Assembly (NCBI GenBank): GCA_964496575.1 | Contig: CAZCAC010000110.1 | Coordinates: 1-28,853 of the forward strand | Reading direction: 5' to 3' | Source of the DNA: CAZCAC01 sp964496575 | GTDB taxonomy: Bacteria; Planctomycetota; UBA1135; GCA-002686595 | Length of the DNA stretch: 28,853 nt | Shown here: piece after piece, positions 1 through 7,998 of the stretch | How the letters are laid out: each line of letters starts with the position of its first letter | How positions within the stretch are numbered: position 1 is the first letter of the stretch | Translations under genes and position numbers: made by a program | The notes under the pieces: generated by a model | The model's input: the letters and a program-made list of their open reading frames with translations, nothing else | Databases searched by the model: none | What the model was told of the DNA's origin: nothing

Positions 1-681
1 GGCGGAGGCGGCGCGGTCGGATTTGGCCCGCCTCAGCAGCGTGTCGATCTCGGTGTCCACTCCACCCCAGTCGATCTGGTAGGGGGAGAAGCGCACCGTC
101 TGCGCGGCGATGGTGAGCTGGGCGATCGCGGCGTCGTAGTCACCCTTGGCCAGGAGCTGCTTGCCGTCGTCCAGGAGGCTCTCCGCCTCGGTGCGCATCT
201 GCTGCGAGCGCAGCTTCATGTGGTTGGCGAGAGACTCGGCCACGGTCGAGACCTCGGCGCCGTACTCCTCGCCGAGCAGGGCGTTGACCTCGGCCAGCAG
301 CTTCTTCGCCTCGAGGTGGTCCTCGTCGAGCGACAGGGCCGCGAGGAGCTCGTTGCGGGCATCCTCGAGCCGCAGGCGCGCGCGGAAGCGCTCGGCGTTC
401 TGGATGTGCTGGTCGACCAGGAAGACGCGACGCTGCTCCTTGAGCTCGAGCTGCCTCGCGTCCTGTCTCAGGAGCTCGGCGGTGTCGCCTTCATCCTGAG
501 CGGCGGGTGCGATCCCCGCTGGCTCTGGTACGGCCGTGGCCGCGGGGCCCCAGGAAGCGTCGATCGAGTCCGCCTCACTGGTGTCCGGCGAGACGGCGGG
601 GATCGATGAACAGGCGGCGAAGAGAAGCGCCGGGACGATGGTGGTCGTGGAGAGCGCGACGCGGTGGAGGGAGAGATTCAA
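1..681 (-). CDS. TPR lipoprotein, partial; probable N-terminus of a second secretin-like protein
   Basis: The reading frame is open from a TTG at 681 to the left edge (227 codons, C-terminus missing). I chose TTG because GAGGAG lies 7 nt upstream and a signal peptide follows, with a lipobox-like LLFAAC at Cys24. After a low-complexity linker (residues 25-65) come helical TPR-like repeats. Residues ~85-190 align by eye with residues ~115-210 of the secretin at 8299-10929: both have an ALLG-x2-Y turn, an R-x-Q-x-R-x-EAE helix and a K-x2-YDAAI repeat ending in R-(Y/F)-x-P. By family knowledge this predicts an outer-membrane or periplasmic anchor. The inference is that a secretin domain follows outside the window, but the visible part alone proves only a TPR lipoprotein. 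It lies downstream of the exbD genes on the same strand with its own likely promoter. Confidence 0.8.
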   Translation of the reverse strand, partial: MNLSLHRVALSTTTIVPALLFAACSSIPAVSPDTSEADSIDASWGPAATAVPEPAGIAPAAQDEGDTAELLRQDARQLELKEQRRVFLVDQHIQNAERFRARLRLEDARNELLAALSLDEDHLEAKKLLAEVNALLGEEYGAEVSTVAESLANHMKLRSQQMRTEAESLLDDGKQLLAKGDYDAAIAQLTIAAQTVRFSPYQIDWGGVDTEIDTLLRRAKSDRAASA

Positions 682-1099
682 TTCGGAGCTCCTCGTGCGT
701 GGGGATCTCTCGAGAGGCGGTACAGGGGAACGGCCGAGGTGACCTCGGTCGTCGCTACCTATCCGCGCGGGAGGGGCGGGCAACCTGGAAACCTCGAATC
801 AGCGCTGGGTCGGTCGGGCCGCGCGGGCCAGACCACTTCCCGACCCACCGAACGACGCGCGACCGGCGGATCTGGAGCGCGGAAAGATACCAGGGTGGAG
901 GGGGCCGGGTCAAAGGTTGGAGCCCAGAATCAACCCCGCGCGCGGCAAGGACTTAGAGCGATCGTGAAGGAGCTCGCGGGGGCCTCCGGAAGAGGCTCTC
1001 GAGGCGGCGAGCCTCGGCCCGGCGCACGGCTCCTGCGAGGCGCTTGCAGCGCACTTCGAAGCCGTCGCCGGGATTCGTGTCGCCCCCGCGTCGGCGCGC
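682..1099. other. 418-bp intergenic region, leader of the partial TPR gene
   Basis: No convincing gene is seen on either strand; open frames here have codon patterns of GC-rich shadow frames and no recognisable protein. The stretch holds one good minus-strand promoter (884-913), which would give a leader of about 195 nt for the gene starting at 681. It also holds a weak inverted repeat (GAGGCTC at 992-998 with GAGCCTC at 1009-1015) just beyond the end of the third exbD gene. That repeat lacks a T-tract, so it is not called as a terminator. Confidence 0.5.
884..913 (-). promoter_or_regulatory. Sigma70-like promoter for the partial TPR-secretin-like gene
   Basis: On the minus strand, a -35 box TTGACC (913-908) and a -10 box TATCTT (889-884) are separated by 18 bp. 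Transcription would start near 877 and run about 195 nt before the TTG start at 681. The hexamers almost match those in front of the secretin (11120-11148) and of the gene at 15055. Confidence 0.5.
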
Positions 1100-1597
1100 T
1101 CACCTGTGCTCTCGGGCGCCCTGGATGCGAACCTCGGTGATCCCGACGTCGAGCATCGCATCGAGCAGCTCGATCACCTCCGCGTGGACTACGCCCTCTT
1201 GCGGAGCGATCACGGCCTGACGCTCGGGGGCGCCGCGCCGCAAGGCGCGCAGCCGTTCGCGGACGAAGTCGAGGTCGGTTCCCCGCCGGGGACCGACCTG
1301 GTACGCGAGGCGGCGGTCGTCGTCGAAGACGAAGCGCCCGGGGGCGATGCCCGCGCCGGTCAGGCGGGTCCCCGGATCGATCACCTCCAGGACGACCTCG
1401 ATGTCCTCGATCACCACGTCGGGTGGGGGAGTCGGATTCGGACCCTCCTCCTTGGGCAGGTAGGCGGAGAGCTTTCCCTCCAGCGTCTTGAACTGCAGGG
1501 TGCACATGAAGAAGACCAGCAGGAGGAACGTGACGTCGATCATCGACGTCATGTCCAGCCGGTCCTCGTCGCGGGGGCGGCGAGATCGTCGGAGCAT
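1100..1597 (-). CDS. ExbD/TolR family protein (third copy)
   Basis: This 165-aa protein has an N-in topology with one transmembrane helix and a periplasmic domain. The short cytoplasmic N-terminus is followed by DMTSMIDVTFLLLVFFM, in which Asp21 is the proton-carrying residue of the ExbD/TolR family. The usual Pro of T-P-M-I-D is Ser18 here. Residues 33-48 (TLQFKTLEGKLSAYLP) and the C-terminal EGVV...ELLDA segment nearly repeat those of the neighbouring protein at 1788-2300, so the two are recent paralogues. AAGGA lies 7 nt before the ATG. The gene is separated from its paralogue by 190 bp containing a terminator. By family knowledge it would pair with the ExbB at 2952-3686 to convert proton motive force into periplasmic movement. 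Confidence 0.9.
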   Translation of the reverse strand: MLRRSRRPRDEDRLDMTSMIDVTFLLLVFFMCTLQFKTLEGKLSAYLPKEEGPNPTPPPDVVIEDIEVVLEVIDPGTRLTGAGIAPGRFVFDDDRRLAYQVGPRRGTDLDFVRERLRALRRGAPERQAVIAPQEGVVHAEVIELLDAMLDVGITEVRIQGAREHR

Positions 1598-1727
1598 CTC
1601 TACGTCCTTGTCTTTGCGGGGTAGGGGAGTGAACCCTGGGGATCCGCCTGCTTCTACCCGTGCCCCGCCCCCCGGTTGCCGGGGAGTCGTCGCTTAGCAG
1701 CAGCGAGCGCTCCCGCCGCGACAAGAA

Positions 1728-1764
1728 CGGAGGCCCGGACGGCTCCTCGCCGCCCGGGCCTCCG
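1728..1764 (-). terminator. Intrinsic terminator after the second exbD gene
   Basis: A perfect 11-bp inverted repeat, CGGAGGCCCGG at 1728-1738 and CCGGGCCTCCG at 1754-1764, has a 15-nt loop. On the minus strand it is followed by TTCTTGT. It lies 24 bp after the stop codon at 1788. It probably ends, or attenuates, transcription before the third exbD. Confidence 0.6.
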
Positions 1765-1787
1765 GTTCGTCCGGTCTTCTCGCGGGT

Positions 1788-2300
1788 CTACTCGTACGAG
1801 CCGACGAAGGTGACCTCGTCGAACTCCGCGTTCATCGCCGCATCCAGGACCTCGACGACGTCCTCGTAAACGACTCCCTCCCGGGCGTCGATCGTCGCCG
1901 GCCGATCCTTGTCGGCGCGGTGCAGCTGGTGCAGCCGCTCCTGGAGGACGCCCAGGTCACGCGTGGTCCTCGGACCGATCGAGTACTCGACGACCCTCGA
2001 GTTGTCGTAGATGAAGCGCGTTCCGGGGACCTCGTTCCACGGCTCGCCCGGCTTGAAGGGGTGCATCCGCTTCCCCTCCTTGATCACCTCGAGGAGGATC
2101 TCGACCTTCTCGATCGGCTCCGCGTCCGTCTGGTTCACGCCCACGTCCTTGGGAAGGAACGCCGACAGCTTGCCCTCGAGGGTTTTGAACTTCAGCGTGC
2201 ACATGAAGAAGATCAGGAGCAGGAAGGTGACGTCGATCATCGGCGTCATCTCGAGCTCGTGTTCTTCCTCGTTGATTTCCTTGATCCTCTTCCTGCTCAT
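1788..2300 (-). CDS. ExbD/TolR family protein (second copy)
   Basis: This 170-aa protein has a charged cytoplasmic N-terminus, one membrane helix introduced by LEMTPMIDVTFLLLIFFM (Asp23 is the family's essential acidic residue), and a periplasmic domain of about 130 residues. The domain is longer than in typical ExbD/TolR because of an insert around residues 75-105 (HPFKPGEPWNEVPG...). The family role is to form a dimer in the ExbB pentamer pore and transmit proton-driven motion to a periplasmic or outer-membrane partner. GGAG precedes the ATG by a short spacer, and the gene lies 27 bp after the first exbD. Its closest relative in the window is the protein at 1100-1597. Confidence 0.92.
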   Translation of the reverse strand: MSRKRIKEINEEEHELEMTPMIDVTFLLLIFFMCTLKFKTLEGKLSAFLPKDVGVNQTDAEPIEKVEILLEVIKEGKRMHPFKPGEPWNEVPGTRFIYDNSRVVEYSIGPRTTRDLGVLQERLHQLHRADKDRPATIDAREGVVYEDVVEVLDAAMNAEFDEVTFVGSYE

Positions 2301-2327
2301 GGCGATCTCCAGAGGGCCCTGGCCCTT

Positions 2328-2816
2328 CTATTCGTCGTTGTCCTTCTCGGTCTCCGCGGCGGCCAGCTGCACCTTCCAGATCTGAATGTCCTGGTAGCCG
2401 CACTGCTCCATCACCTTCTGGATGTACTTGAACGGGGTGTTCATATCGGCCCGGATCAAGAGCGGCTCGTCGGGGAGCTGCATGCCCATGTAGGGCTCCT
2501 TCTTCATCCTCTTCGCGACGTCCGAGAGCCACGCGCGCAGCTTCTGGTACTGGTCGTCCTCTTCAGGGTTGTAGTACAGCTGCCGTTTGACCCAGATGGT
2601 GCCGTCGATCTTGATGTTGATGATCGGACGGAACTCGTCGGGGTCCGGCTCATCGGGCGCCGCATTCTCCGCCTCGGGGAGCTTGAGGTCCTCCAGCTCC
2701 TTCTGCGTCATGTCGGTGATGATCATGAAGAAGATGATCAGGAGGAACACGACGTCGATCATCGGCGTCATGTTCATCTCCATCTCGGTGCGGGGGTCGT
2801 TCTTGGCCAGCTTCAT
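2328..2816 (-). CDS. ExbD/TolR family protein (first copy)
   Basis: This 162-aa protein has the canonical MNMTPMIDVVFLLIIFFM helix with Asp21. Its periplasmic domain (residues ~40-150) differs from the other two ExbD proteins: it lacks the FKTLEGKLSA segment and has LLIRADMNTPFKYIQKVMEQCGYQDIQ in its place, which is closer to standard ExbD/TolR (an acidic residue before the helix that precedes G-x-x-x-I). It lies 135 bp downstream of the ExbB gene, and the gap contains a strong hairpin. No clear Shine-Dalgarno is seen before the ATG. A heterodimer with one of the other ExbD proteins is possible but inferred. Confidence 0.93.
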   Translation of the reverse strand: MKLAKNDPRTEMEMNMTPMIDVVFLLIIFFMIITDMTQKELEDLKLPEAENAAPDEPDPDEFRPIINIKIDGTIWVKRQLYYNPEEDDQYQKLRAWLSDVAKRMKKEPYMGMQLPDEPLLIRADMNTPFKYIQKVMEQCGYQDIQIWKVQLAAAETEKDNDE

Positions 2817-2907
2817 GGTTGGCAGTGGGTACCCGAGGGGCTCTCGAGGGTCTGAGCGGGAGGTTGGTCCGGTACGCGGCGGGCCGCGGGGGCCCGGAGA
2901 GATCTAC

Positions 2908-2941
2908 CCCCCCGACCGGGCGCGGTCACCCGATCGGGGGG
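2908..2941 (-). promoter_or_regulatory. Strong hairpin between exbB and the first exbD
   Basis: Two 13-nt arms (2908-2920 and 2929-2941; CCCCCCGA-C/T-CGGG) pair around an 8-nt loop with one mismatch that becomes G-U in one orientation. The hairpin lies 11 bp after the ExbB stop on the minus strand and has no following U-run. It therefore looks more like an attenuator or mRNA-stabilising/processing site than a classic terminator. Confidence 0.45.
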
Positions 2942-2951
2942 TGGGGGGGCC

Positions 2952-3686
2952 TCAGGCGTGGCTGCCGGGGCGGAAGCGCTCGAAGAGGTCCTCGACGATC
3001 GCGCCGACCTCGATCACGGTCTTCACCAACCGGTTACGCAGGAAGGCGAAGGAGGCCGAGGTGGGGATGGCGACGATCAGGCCGAGCATGGTCGTCAGGA
3101 GCGCCTCGGAGATACCCTTCGCCAGGTCGGCCGGGTTGGCCTGGCCGCCGGAGGAGGCGATCACGTTGAAGGCCTTGATCATTCCACCCACCGTGCCGAG
3201 CAGGCCCATCATGGGCGCCACCGAGGCGATCAGCGAGAGCCAACCGATCTTCTGGTGCAGGCGGATCGACTCCTCGTCACCCATGTCGGCGATCGACTGC
3301 TGGATCACCTCGAAGGGGTGACCGATCTTGGCGATGCCGGCGCCGGCGACGCGGGTGAAGAGGCAGGGCTCGTTCTCGCAGAGCTCCATCGCTTCCTGGT
3401 ACTGACCGTCGTCGAACAGCGCCTGGACTTCGTCGATCAGCTCCGGGGGAGCGAGCTTCTCGCGCTTGAGGGTCACCATGTTCTCGATGATCACCGCGAG
3501 GGCGACCACCGACAGCACGATGATCAGGATGCCGATGACACCGGACTTGGTGAAGACGTCGAGGGCGGAGCCGCCACCTTCTTCCGCCGCGAAGAGCGGC
3601 GTCGCCATGGTGGAAGCAACTGCGACGATGGGAAGGGCCCGGGTGGTGAGTTGGCCCAAGCGGGAGGAAGCCTGACTGAGGATCAT
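2952..3686 (-). CDS. MotA/TolQ/ExbB family proton channel protein
   Basis: This 244-aa protein would pair with the ExbD proteins downstream to form a PMF-driven motor in the inner membrane. I chose the ATG at 3686 because AAGGAG lies 10 nt upstream and a signal-like segment follows (residues 1-34, ...ATPLFAAEE). Membrane segments are near 48-70, 147-169 (with the family hallmark GLLGTVGGMI at 161-170) and 191-212 (ALLTTMLGLIVAIPT). Thr165 and Thr198/199 are the polar pore residues expected for ExbB/TolQ. A cytoplasmic helical domain spans 72-145. It follows two periplasmic TPR genes and precedes the exbD set. The N-terminal signal-like extension resembles the longer ExbB variants. TolQ is the main alternative name, but no TolA, TolB or Pal is nearby. 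Confidence 0.93.
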   Translation of the reverse strand: MILSQASSRLGQLTTRALPIVAVASTMATPLFAAEEGGGSALDVFTKSGVIGILIIVLSVVALAVIIENMVTLKREKLAPPELIDEVQALFDDGQYQEAMELCENEPCLFTRVAGAGIAKIGHPFEVIQQSIADMGDEESIRLHQKIGWLSLIASVAPMMGLLGTVGGMIKAFNVIASSGGQANPADLAKGISEALLTTMLGLIVAIPTSASFAFLRNRLVKTVIEVGAIVEDLFERFRPGSHA

Positions 3687-3813
3687 GACCTGAGAACTCC
3701 TTTGGAGTCGGAACGTGATGGGGTTTTCGGGGTATTCGATGCTGGGCCCGCGCAGAGGAGGGGGCGGACCCGGTGGTCGATGGGATGGTTGGTGGGGGCT
3801 CTCCAAACGGCGT

Positions 3814-4998
3814 CTACTTGAGGAGCTCCCTGGCCTTCGCGGCCGAGGGCGTGTCGCCGAAGGACTCGACGATGGTGGTGAGGCGCGCGCGCGACTGGGC
3901 GGCGCCATCGATGTCACCCAGCTTGCCCAGACACTCCGCCAGGCGGAACATGGAGTGAGCGGTGCGGTCGCGGCTGGTGTAGTCCAGCGAGGCCACGTGG
4001 GCGAATTCCATCGAGGCCTCTCTGAGCTTGCCCTGCAACATGAGCGCCTCGCCGAGCCCGAGGCGCGCGCCGAAGCGCAGGGCCGGGGGACCGGTGCTGG
4101 CGTTCTGGAGCTGGGCAGCGAAGAAGGTCTCCGCCTGCCGCGCCTGGTTGGAGGCGAGCTGCACGTAGCCCTCGCCCAGCTGGGCCTCGCCGGCCAGCGC
4201 CTCCAGGCGGAGCTTCTCGGGGGTCCCGTCTTCCAGGGAGACCAGCTTCGAGCGGACGGAGTTGGAGAGCACGCCGAGGATCTCCCGGGCGGGGAGGGTC
4301 TCGCCGGCGCCGATCAGGGCGTGCGCCGCGGCCAGGCCGCTCTGGAAGCTCTCCATCTGGTCGTAGCCGGGGGTGACCTCGCTGCCGGAGCCCTCCTCGA
4401 AGAGCCCGCGGTAGAGAGAGCCGGCGGCGGCCAGGTCACCCTCGTCCCCGCGGAGCAGGGTGGTGCGCGCCTGGAGCATCCGCACCTCGGGGACCGCGCG
4501 GTCGTCGGCGTAGTCGGTGAGGAACTTGCCGAACTCGTCGAGCGCGAGGCCGTACTGCGAGGGGTCGATCCTGGCCAGGTTCATGTACGACTCGCCGGCG
4601 CGCCGGCGCGCCACCGCCTTGACCACCTCGCGGGGGTCCTCGACGGCGGCCATGGTGAACTTGGCCGCGGCGTTCTCGTAGTCGCCACGGTCGAAGAAGG
4701 CCTGCCCCTCGCGGTAGCCGGTGGAGACCGCACCCCAGATGACGCGATCGACCCGGTCGTTGTCGTAGGAGGTCTCCTTCTCGCCGCGCTGGAGGACCAG
4801 GCGGGTCAGGCTGTTCTCGATGACCGTGCCGGTCATCTGGCGCACGGCGCCCTTGGAGTCGCGGACGAAGACCTGGTCGAGTCGCCCCCCCTGAGCCAGG
4901 GCATCGGCGGAGAGCGGAGCGCAGCAGAGGAGCGCCAGCGCACCGGCCCGACGGAGGCTGGTGAAGAGGCGGCGCGGGGTACTGGGGGTAGTATCCAT
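3814..4998 (-). CDS. Exported TPR-repeat protein, 394 aa
   Basis: A Sec signal peptide (residues ~1-35, RR...ALALLCCAPLSADALAQ) precedes a small beta-rich segment at 40-88 (GTVIENSLTRLVLQRG, then YDNDRVDRVIWG). TPR-like helical hairpins then run from ~92 to the end (EGQAFFDRGDYENAAAKF; LGEALMLQGKLREASMEF; LAECLGKLGDIDGAAQSRARL). It should be a periplasmic adaptor. The CpoB/YbgF proteins that accompany Tol systems are a functional analogy, not a clear homologue. The ATG at 4998 is preferred for its compact signal peptide, but no start here has a good ribosome site; an ATG at 5016 and a more distant one at 5046 are alternatives. It lies between another TPR gene and the ExbB gene, so it may link the motor to outer-envelope parts. 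Confidence 0.8.
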   Translation of the reverse strand: MDTTPSTPRRLFTSLRRAGALALLCCAPLSADALAQGGRLDQVFVRDSKGAVRQMTGTVIENSLTRLVLQRGEKETSYDNDRVDRVIWGAVSTGYREGQAFFDRGDYENAAAKFTMAAVEDPREVVKAVARRRAGESYMNLARIDPSQYGLALDEFGKFLTDYADDRAVPEVRMLQARTTLLRGDEGDLAAAGSLYRGLFEEGSGSEVTPGYDQMESFQSGLAAAHALIGAGETLPAREILGVLSNSVRSKLVSLEDGTPEKLRLEALAGEAQLGEGYVQLASNQARQAETFFAAQLQNASTGPPALRFGARLGLGEALMLQGKLREASMEFAHVASLDYTSRDRTAHSMFRLAECLGKLGDIDGAAQSRARLTTIVESFGDTPSAAKARELLK

Positions 4999-5061
4999 GG
5001 TCGGAGAGGCGGACATTCTATTCGAGGGGGCGTGGGTCACAACCAAAAGATGTCGGAGGGT

Positions 5062-7998
5062 CTACTGGACCTTCTTCCAGAGCCAGACGAGGCGCCGGCG
5101 GAGGATCTCCGATCCCAGGGCCGAGGCCCGCTCGGGGTCGTCGTCGCACTTCTGGCCCACCCCGGGAACGTCGCTGCTGCCCTTGAACTCGGACCCGAGG
5201 TCCTGGACCAGGGCGTTGAGCTGGCTCTTGGCGGTGTCCGTCTTGCGGCTGTCCTGGGGGCCCCCCTCGCCGGTGGCCCAGACGTGGTAGGCGTAGGCGA
5301 GGCGGAACTTCAGCTCGTACCACTCGCAGGTCCACTTCTTCTCGACCCCGTTGGCCATCGAGTTCAGCTTCTCGGTGACGTCCTTGAACTCCTCCTCGGT
5401 CGTGCCCGCGCCGAGGACGATCTCGATGTTGAGCGCGTCGCCCTTCAGCCAGCCGGTCACCGACCGGGTGTAGTCGAGCAGGGTCCGTTTGGAGGGCTTC
5501 TTCTCCAGGCTGGTCACCAGGCCGGAGAGGATCGCGTTCGCCTCGGCGACCTCCTCGAGCTCGAGGAGCACGTGGGCGAGGTCGGGTTGCACGTAGCTGA
5601 CGATGTCGCTCTGGTGGTCGGGGTTGCCGCCAAACTCGGTGAGCAGGTTCTCGAGCACGACCTTGGCCCGGCTCCATTCCTGGAGGTCGTACCAGTGCTT
5701 CGACTCGGCGCGCAGGTTGTCGAAGCTCGGCTTGGTGGCGGCCTTGTTGCCGATCGCCAGCAGCTCGGCCATCTCGCGCAGGATGGTGAGTTGCTCCTCA
5801 CCGGTCGTGGCCTCGTACTGCTTCTTGAGCTCCTTGTAGAACTCGATCGCGAAGGTGGCGACGTGCTTGTTGTCCGGGTAGAGGCCGAGCGCGGTCTGGA
5901 GATAGGCCTTGGCCTCGTCGACCTTGCCGGTCTTGCTCAGCGAGTTGCCGACGAGACGCATGGTCCACGGGGCGAGACTGTTCTGCTCGGGATAGGTCTC
6001 GTAGTAGTCGCGGGTGTTCTTGATCACCTCGGCGTAGTCTCCGCGGCCGTACTCGATCAGCGCCCGGTAGAATCCGGCGGTCGCCATCGCATCGCGCCGC
6101 TTGCCTTCCTTGCTCGCGCTGCCACCGGTCGAGTTGAGGTCGTCGGTGACGAACTTCTCGAGGTAGTCGACGAAGATCGGGTGCGCCTCGTCCTTCTTGC
6201 CCTGGCGGAACTTGCAGACTCCGACGTTGACCAGCGCCTTCTCGTAGGAGATCGCGGCGCGGTTGACCTGCTGGTACTTCGCGATCGCGCCGTCGTAGTC
6301 CTTTTCGATCCGGCGCTTCTTCTCGCCCTGCTTGAAGAGGATCTCGTCCCTGTCCTCCTCGCCGATCCGCGAGGCGATCTCTTCCGACTGGTCGTAGAGG
6401 GCCTTGACCGTGACGTCGCCGGGGGCGTTGCGCTGCACGGCTTGCGCGGAATCGTAGAAACCCTTGGCGTTGAAGGCGTCGTACTCGGGGTCGCCGAGCC
6501 AGGTCGTGCACCCCTCGCGGAAGGCGATGCACGCCTCGAGGTGCCGGTCGAGGCGCTGGTACGCGCGGCCCATCCGGTAGAACGTCTTCGGTGCGAACTC
6601 GAGCTGGGTCGCCCGGTCCTTGTCCTGGAGCGCCGCCAGCACCAGCTTGAAAGCGGCGAGTGCCGGCTCATTCTCCTTGTTGTTGTACTTGCCCTCGGCG
6701 GCCTCGTAGAGCACCGACGGGTCGACCACCGCGCCGGGGCGGCTGGTGATGTCGGCGATCAGCTTCTGGCCGCGCACCTGGAGCACGTTCCCCTGGTTCT
6801 CGGCGACCACCTGCTGGGCGATGATCAAGGCCACCTCGGTGGTGGTCTTGCGGTTGCGCTTGCTCACCCCGTCGTCGGCGGCGTCCTGATCGGTCGCGTA
6901 CCAGACGCCGTCACCGCGTGAGAAGTTGCCGCCGATGGTTCCGCCGGAATCGAGCAGGGTCCGCGCCGCGGCGAGCAGAGAGGGGTAGCCGAGGGTGGTG
7001 GAGTAGGAGAAACCCTCGCGCTTCTGCGTGTTGTACAGGTGCATCGCGTACTTGCAGGCCCCGGGCACGTTGCCGGTGGCCATCAGCGATTCGCACAGTC
7101 CCGTGGTGGAGAGCTCGACGAAGAGCCAGCGCTGTTCCTTGTCGGCCGGCCCGAGCTCGAGCTCCTTGATCATCTCCGCCCAGGCCTTGGGCTCGGACGG
7201 CAGCGCCTGCTCGATCACCGCCTCGAAGTAGATCGAGGCCTGCTCCCAGTCCTGCTGGGCGCCGTACACCCGGCCGATCAGGTCGTACGCGCGGAGCGCA
7301 TTGGGGCTGCCCTCGCCCTGGTCGAAGACCACTTCCTCGAGGATCAGGTGCGCTTGCTGGAAGGAGAACTCGCCGTCCTCCTGCGAGCGGCCGAGCTCCA
7401 TCAGCATCCGGCCGCGCATCAGCATCACGCTGCCCCGCTCGCGCTTCTGTGCCTCGGAGGGGCTGCGCACCGCCATCAGCTCCTCGATCAGCGTGCCGGT
7501 GCGCTGCACCGCCGCGGTGAGGACCTCGACCCGGCGCACCCGCAGCGCCTCGGCCGCCTCGCCGACCGCCTCTTCCATGGCGATCTCCAGCGACCGGGCA
7601 AAGGAGGAGCAGGTGTTGATGTAGCGCGACTCCGCCTCGGCCGCGGATTCGGAGTTGGGGTTGTCCTCCAGGAAGCTCTCGTAGGCCGAGACGGCCTGCT
7701 CGAAGAGATCGTTGCGGAGGAGGCGATCCCGCTCGGCGATCGCCGCCTGCGCGTAGATCTCGCACTTGGCGACACCGAGGCTCTCCTTGGTCTTGCGGGA
7801 GACGCCCTCCCGTTCGATCGCCTTGATCACCTCGCCGGCGAGGTCCACGAAGCCCCACTCGGTCGCCAGCCCCTTGGCGAAGGCGATGTCATCCTGGATC
7901 TCGGCTTCGCTCTTCTGAGAGAAGGCCGGGAGCGAGGTGAAGAGGCCGAGGAGGATGGTAGAGACGCAGGTGACGGCAGCGCTGCGACGGCTTCTCAT
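5062..7998 (-). CDS. Large exported TPR-repeat protein, 978 aa
   Basis: A signal peptide (residues 1-27, ...LLGLFTSLPAFSQ) is followed by almost wholly helical TPR-like sequence. Recognisable repeats are RNDLFEQAVSAYESFLEDNP (~100-120), AQQDWEQASIYFEAVIEQ (~250), KYNNKENEPALAAFKLVL (~435), AYQRLDRHLEACIAFREG (~475), EKDYDGAIAKYQQV (~565) and SKTGKVDEAKAYLQTALGLYPDN (~690). No enzymatic motif is visible. A ~110-kDa periplasmic TPR solenoid is a protein-protein scaffold by family knowledge; its partner is unknown. It starts about 300 bp after the secretin gene and is followed after 63 bp by the second TPR gene, so it probably opens the TPR-exbB-exbD transcript. Confidence 0.85.
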   Translation of the reverse strand: MRSRRSAAVTCVSTILLGLFTSLPAFSQKSEAEIQDDIAFAKGLATEWGFVDLAGEVIKAIEREGVSRKTKESLGVAKCEIYAQAAIAERDRLLRNDLFEQAVSAYESFLEDNPNSESAAEAESRYINTCSSFARSLEIAMEEAVGEAAEALRVRRVEVLTAAVQRTGTLIEELMAVRSPSEAQKRERGSVMLMRGRMLMELGRSQEDGEFSFQQAHLILEEVVFDQGEGSPNALRAYDLIGRVYGAQQDWEQASIYFEAVIEQALPSEPKAWAEMIKELELGPADKEQRWLFVELSTTGLCESLMATGNVPGACKYAMHLYNTQKREGFSYSTTLGYPSLLAAARTLLDSGGTIGGNFSRGDGVWYATDQDAADDGVSKRNRKTTTEVALIIAQQVVAENQGNVLQVRGQKLIADITSRPGAVVDPSVLYEAAEGKYNNKENEPALAAFKLVLAALQDKDRATQLEFAPKTFYRMGRAYQRLDRHLEACIAFREGCTTWLGDPEYDAFNAKGFYDSAQAVQRNAPGDVTVKALYDQSEEIASRIGEEDRDEILFKQGEKKRRIEKDYDGAIAKYQQVNRAAISYEKALVNVGVCKFRQGKKDEAHPIFVDYLEKFVTDDLNSTGGSASKEGKRRDAMATAGFYRALIEYGRGDYAEVIKNTRDYYETYPEQNSLAPWTMRLVGNSLSKTGKVDEAKAYLQTALGLYPDNKHVATFAIEFYKELKKQYEATTGEEQLTILREMAELLAIGNKAATKPSFDNLRAESKHWYDLQEWSRAKVVLENLLTEFGGNPDHQSDIVSYVQPDLAHVLLELEEVAEANAILSGLVTSLEKKPSKRTLLDYTRSVTGWLKGDALNIEIVLGAGTTEEEFKDVTEKLNSMANGVEKKWTCEWYELKFRLAYAYHVWATGEGGPQDSRKTDTAKSQLNALVQDLGSEFKGSSDVPGVGQKCDDDPERASALGSEILRRRLVWLWKKVQ

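Noticed and set aside
930..1724. 264-codon minus-strand frame overlapping the third exbD
   Set aside because: It is out of frame with a clear ExbD protein, is Arg/Pro-rich, and has no domain.
3715..6921. Plus-strand open frame of over 1000 codons opposite the TPR/ExbB genes
   Set aside because: It is antisense to two genes with clear signal peptides and TPR repeats. Its Leu/Val/Gly/Glu-rich sequence is the usual mirror of GC-rich codons, with no recognisable domain.
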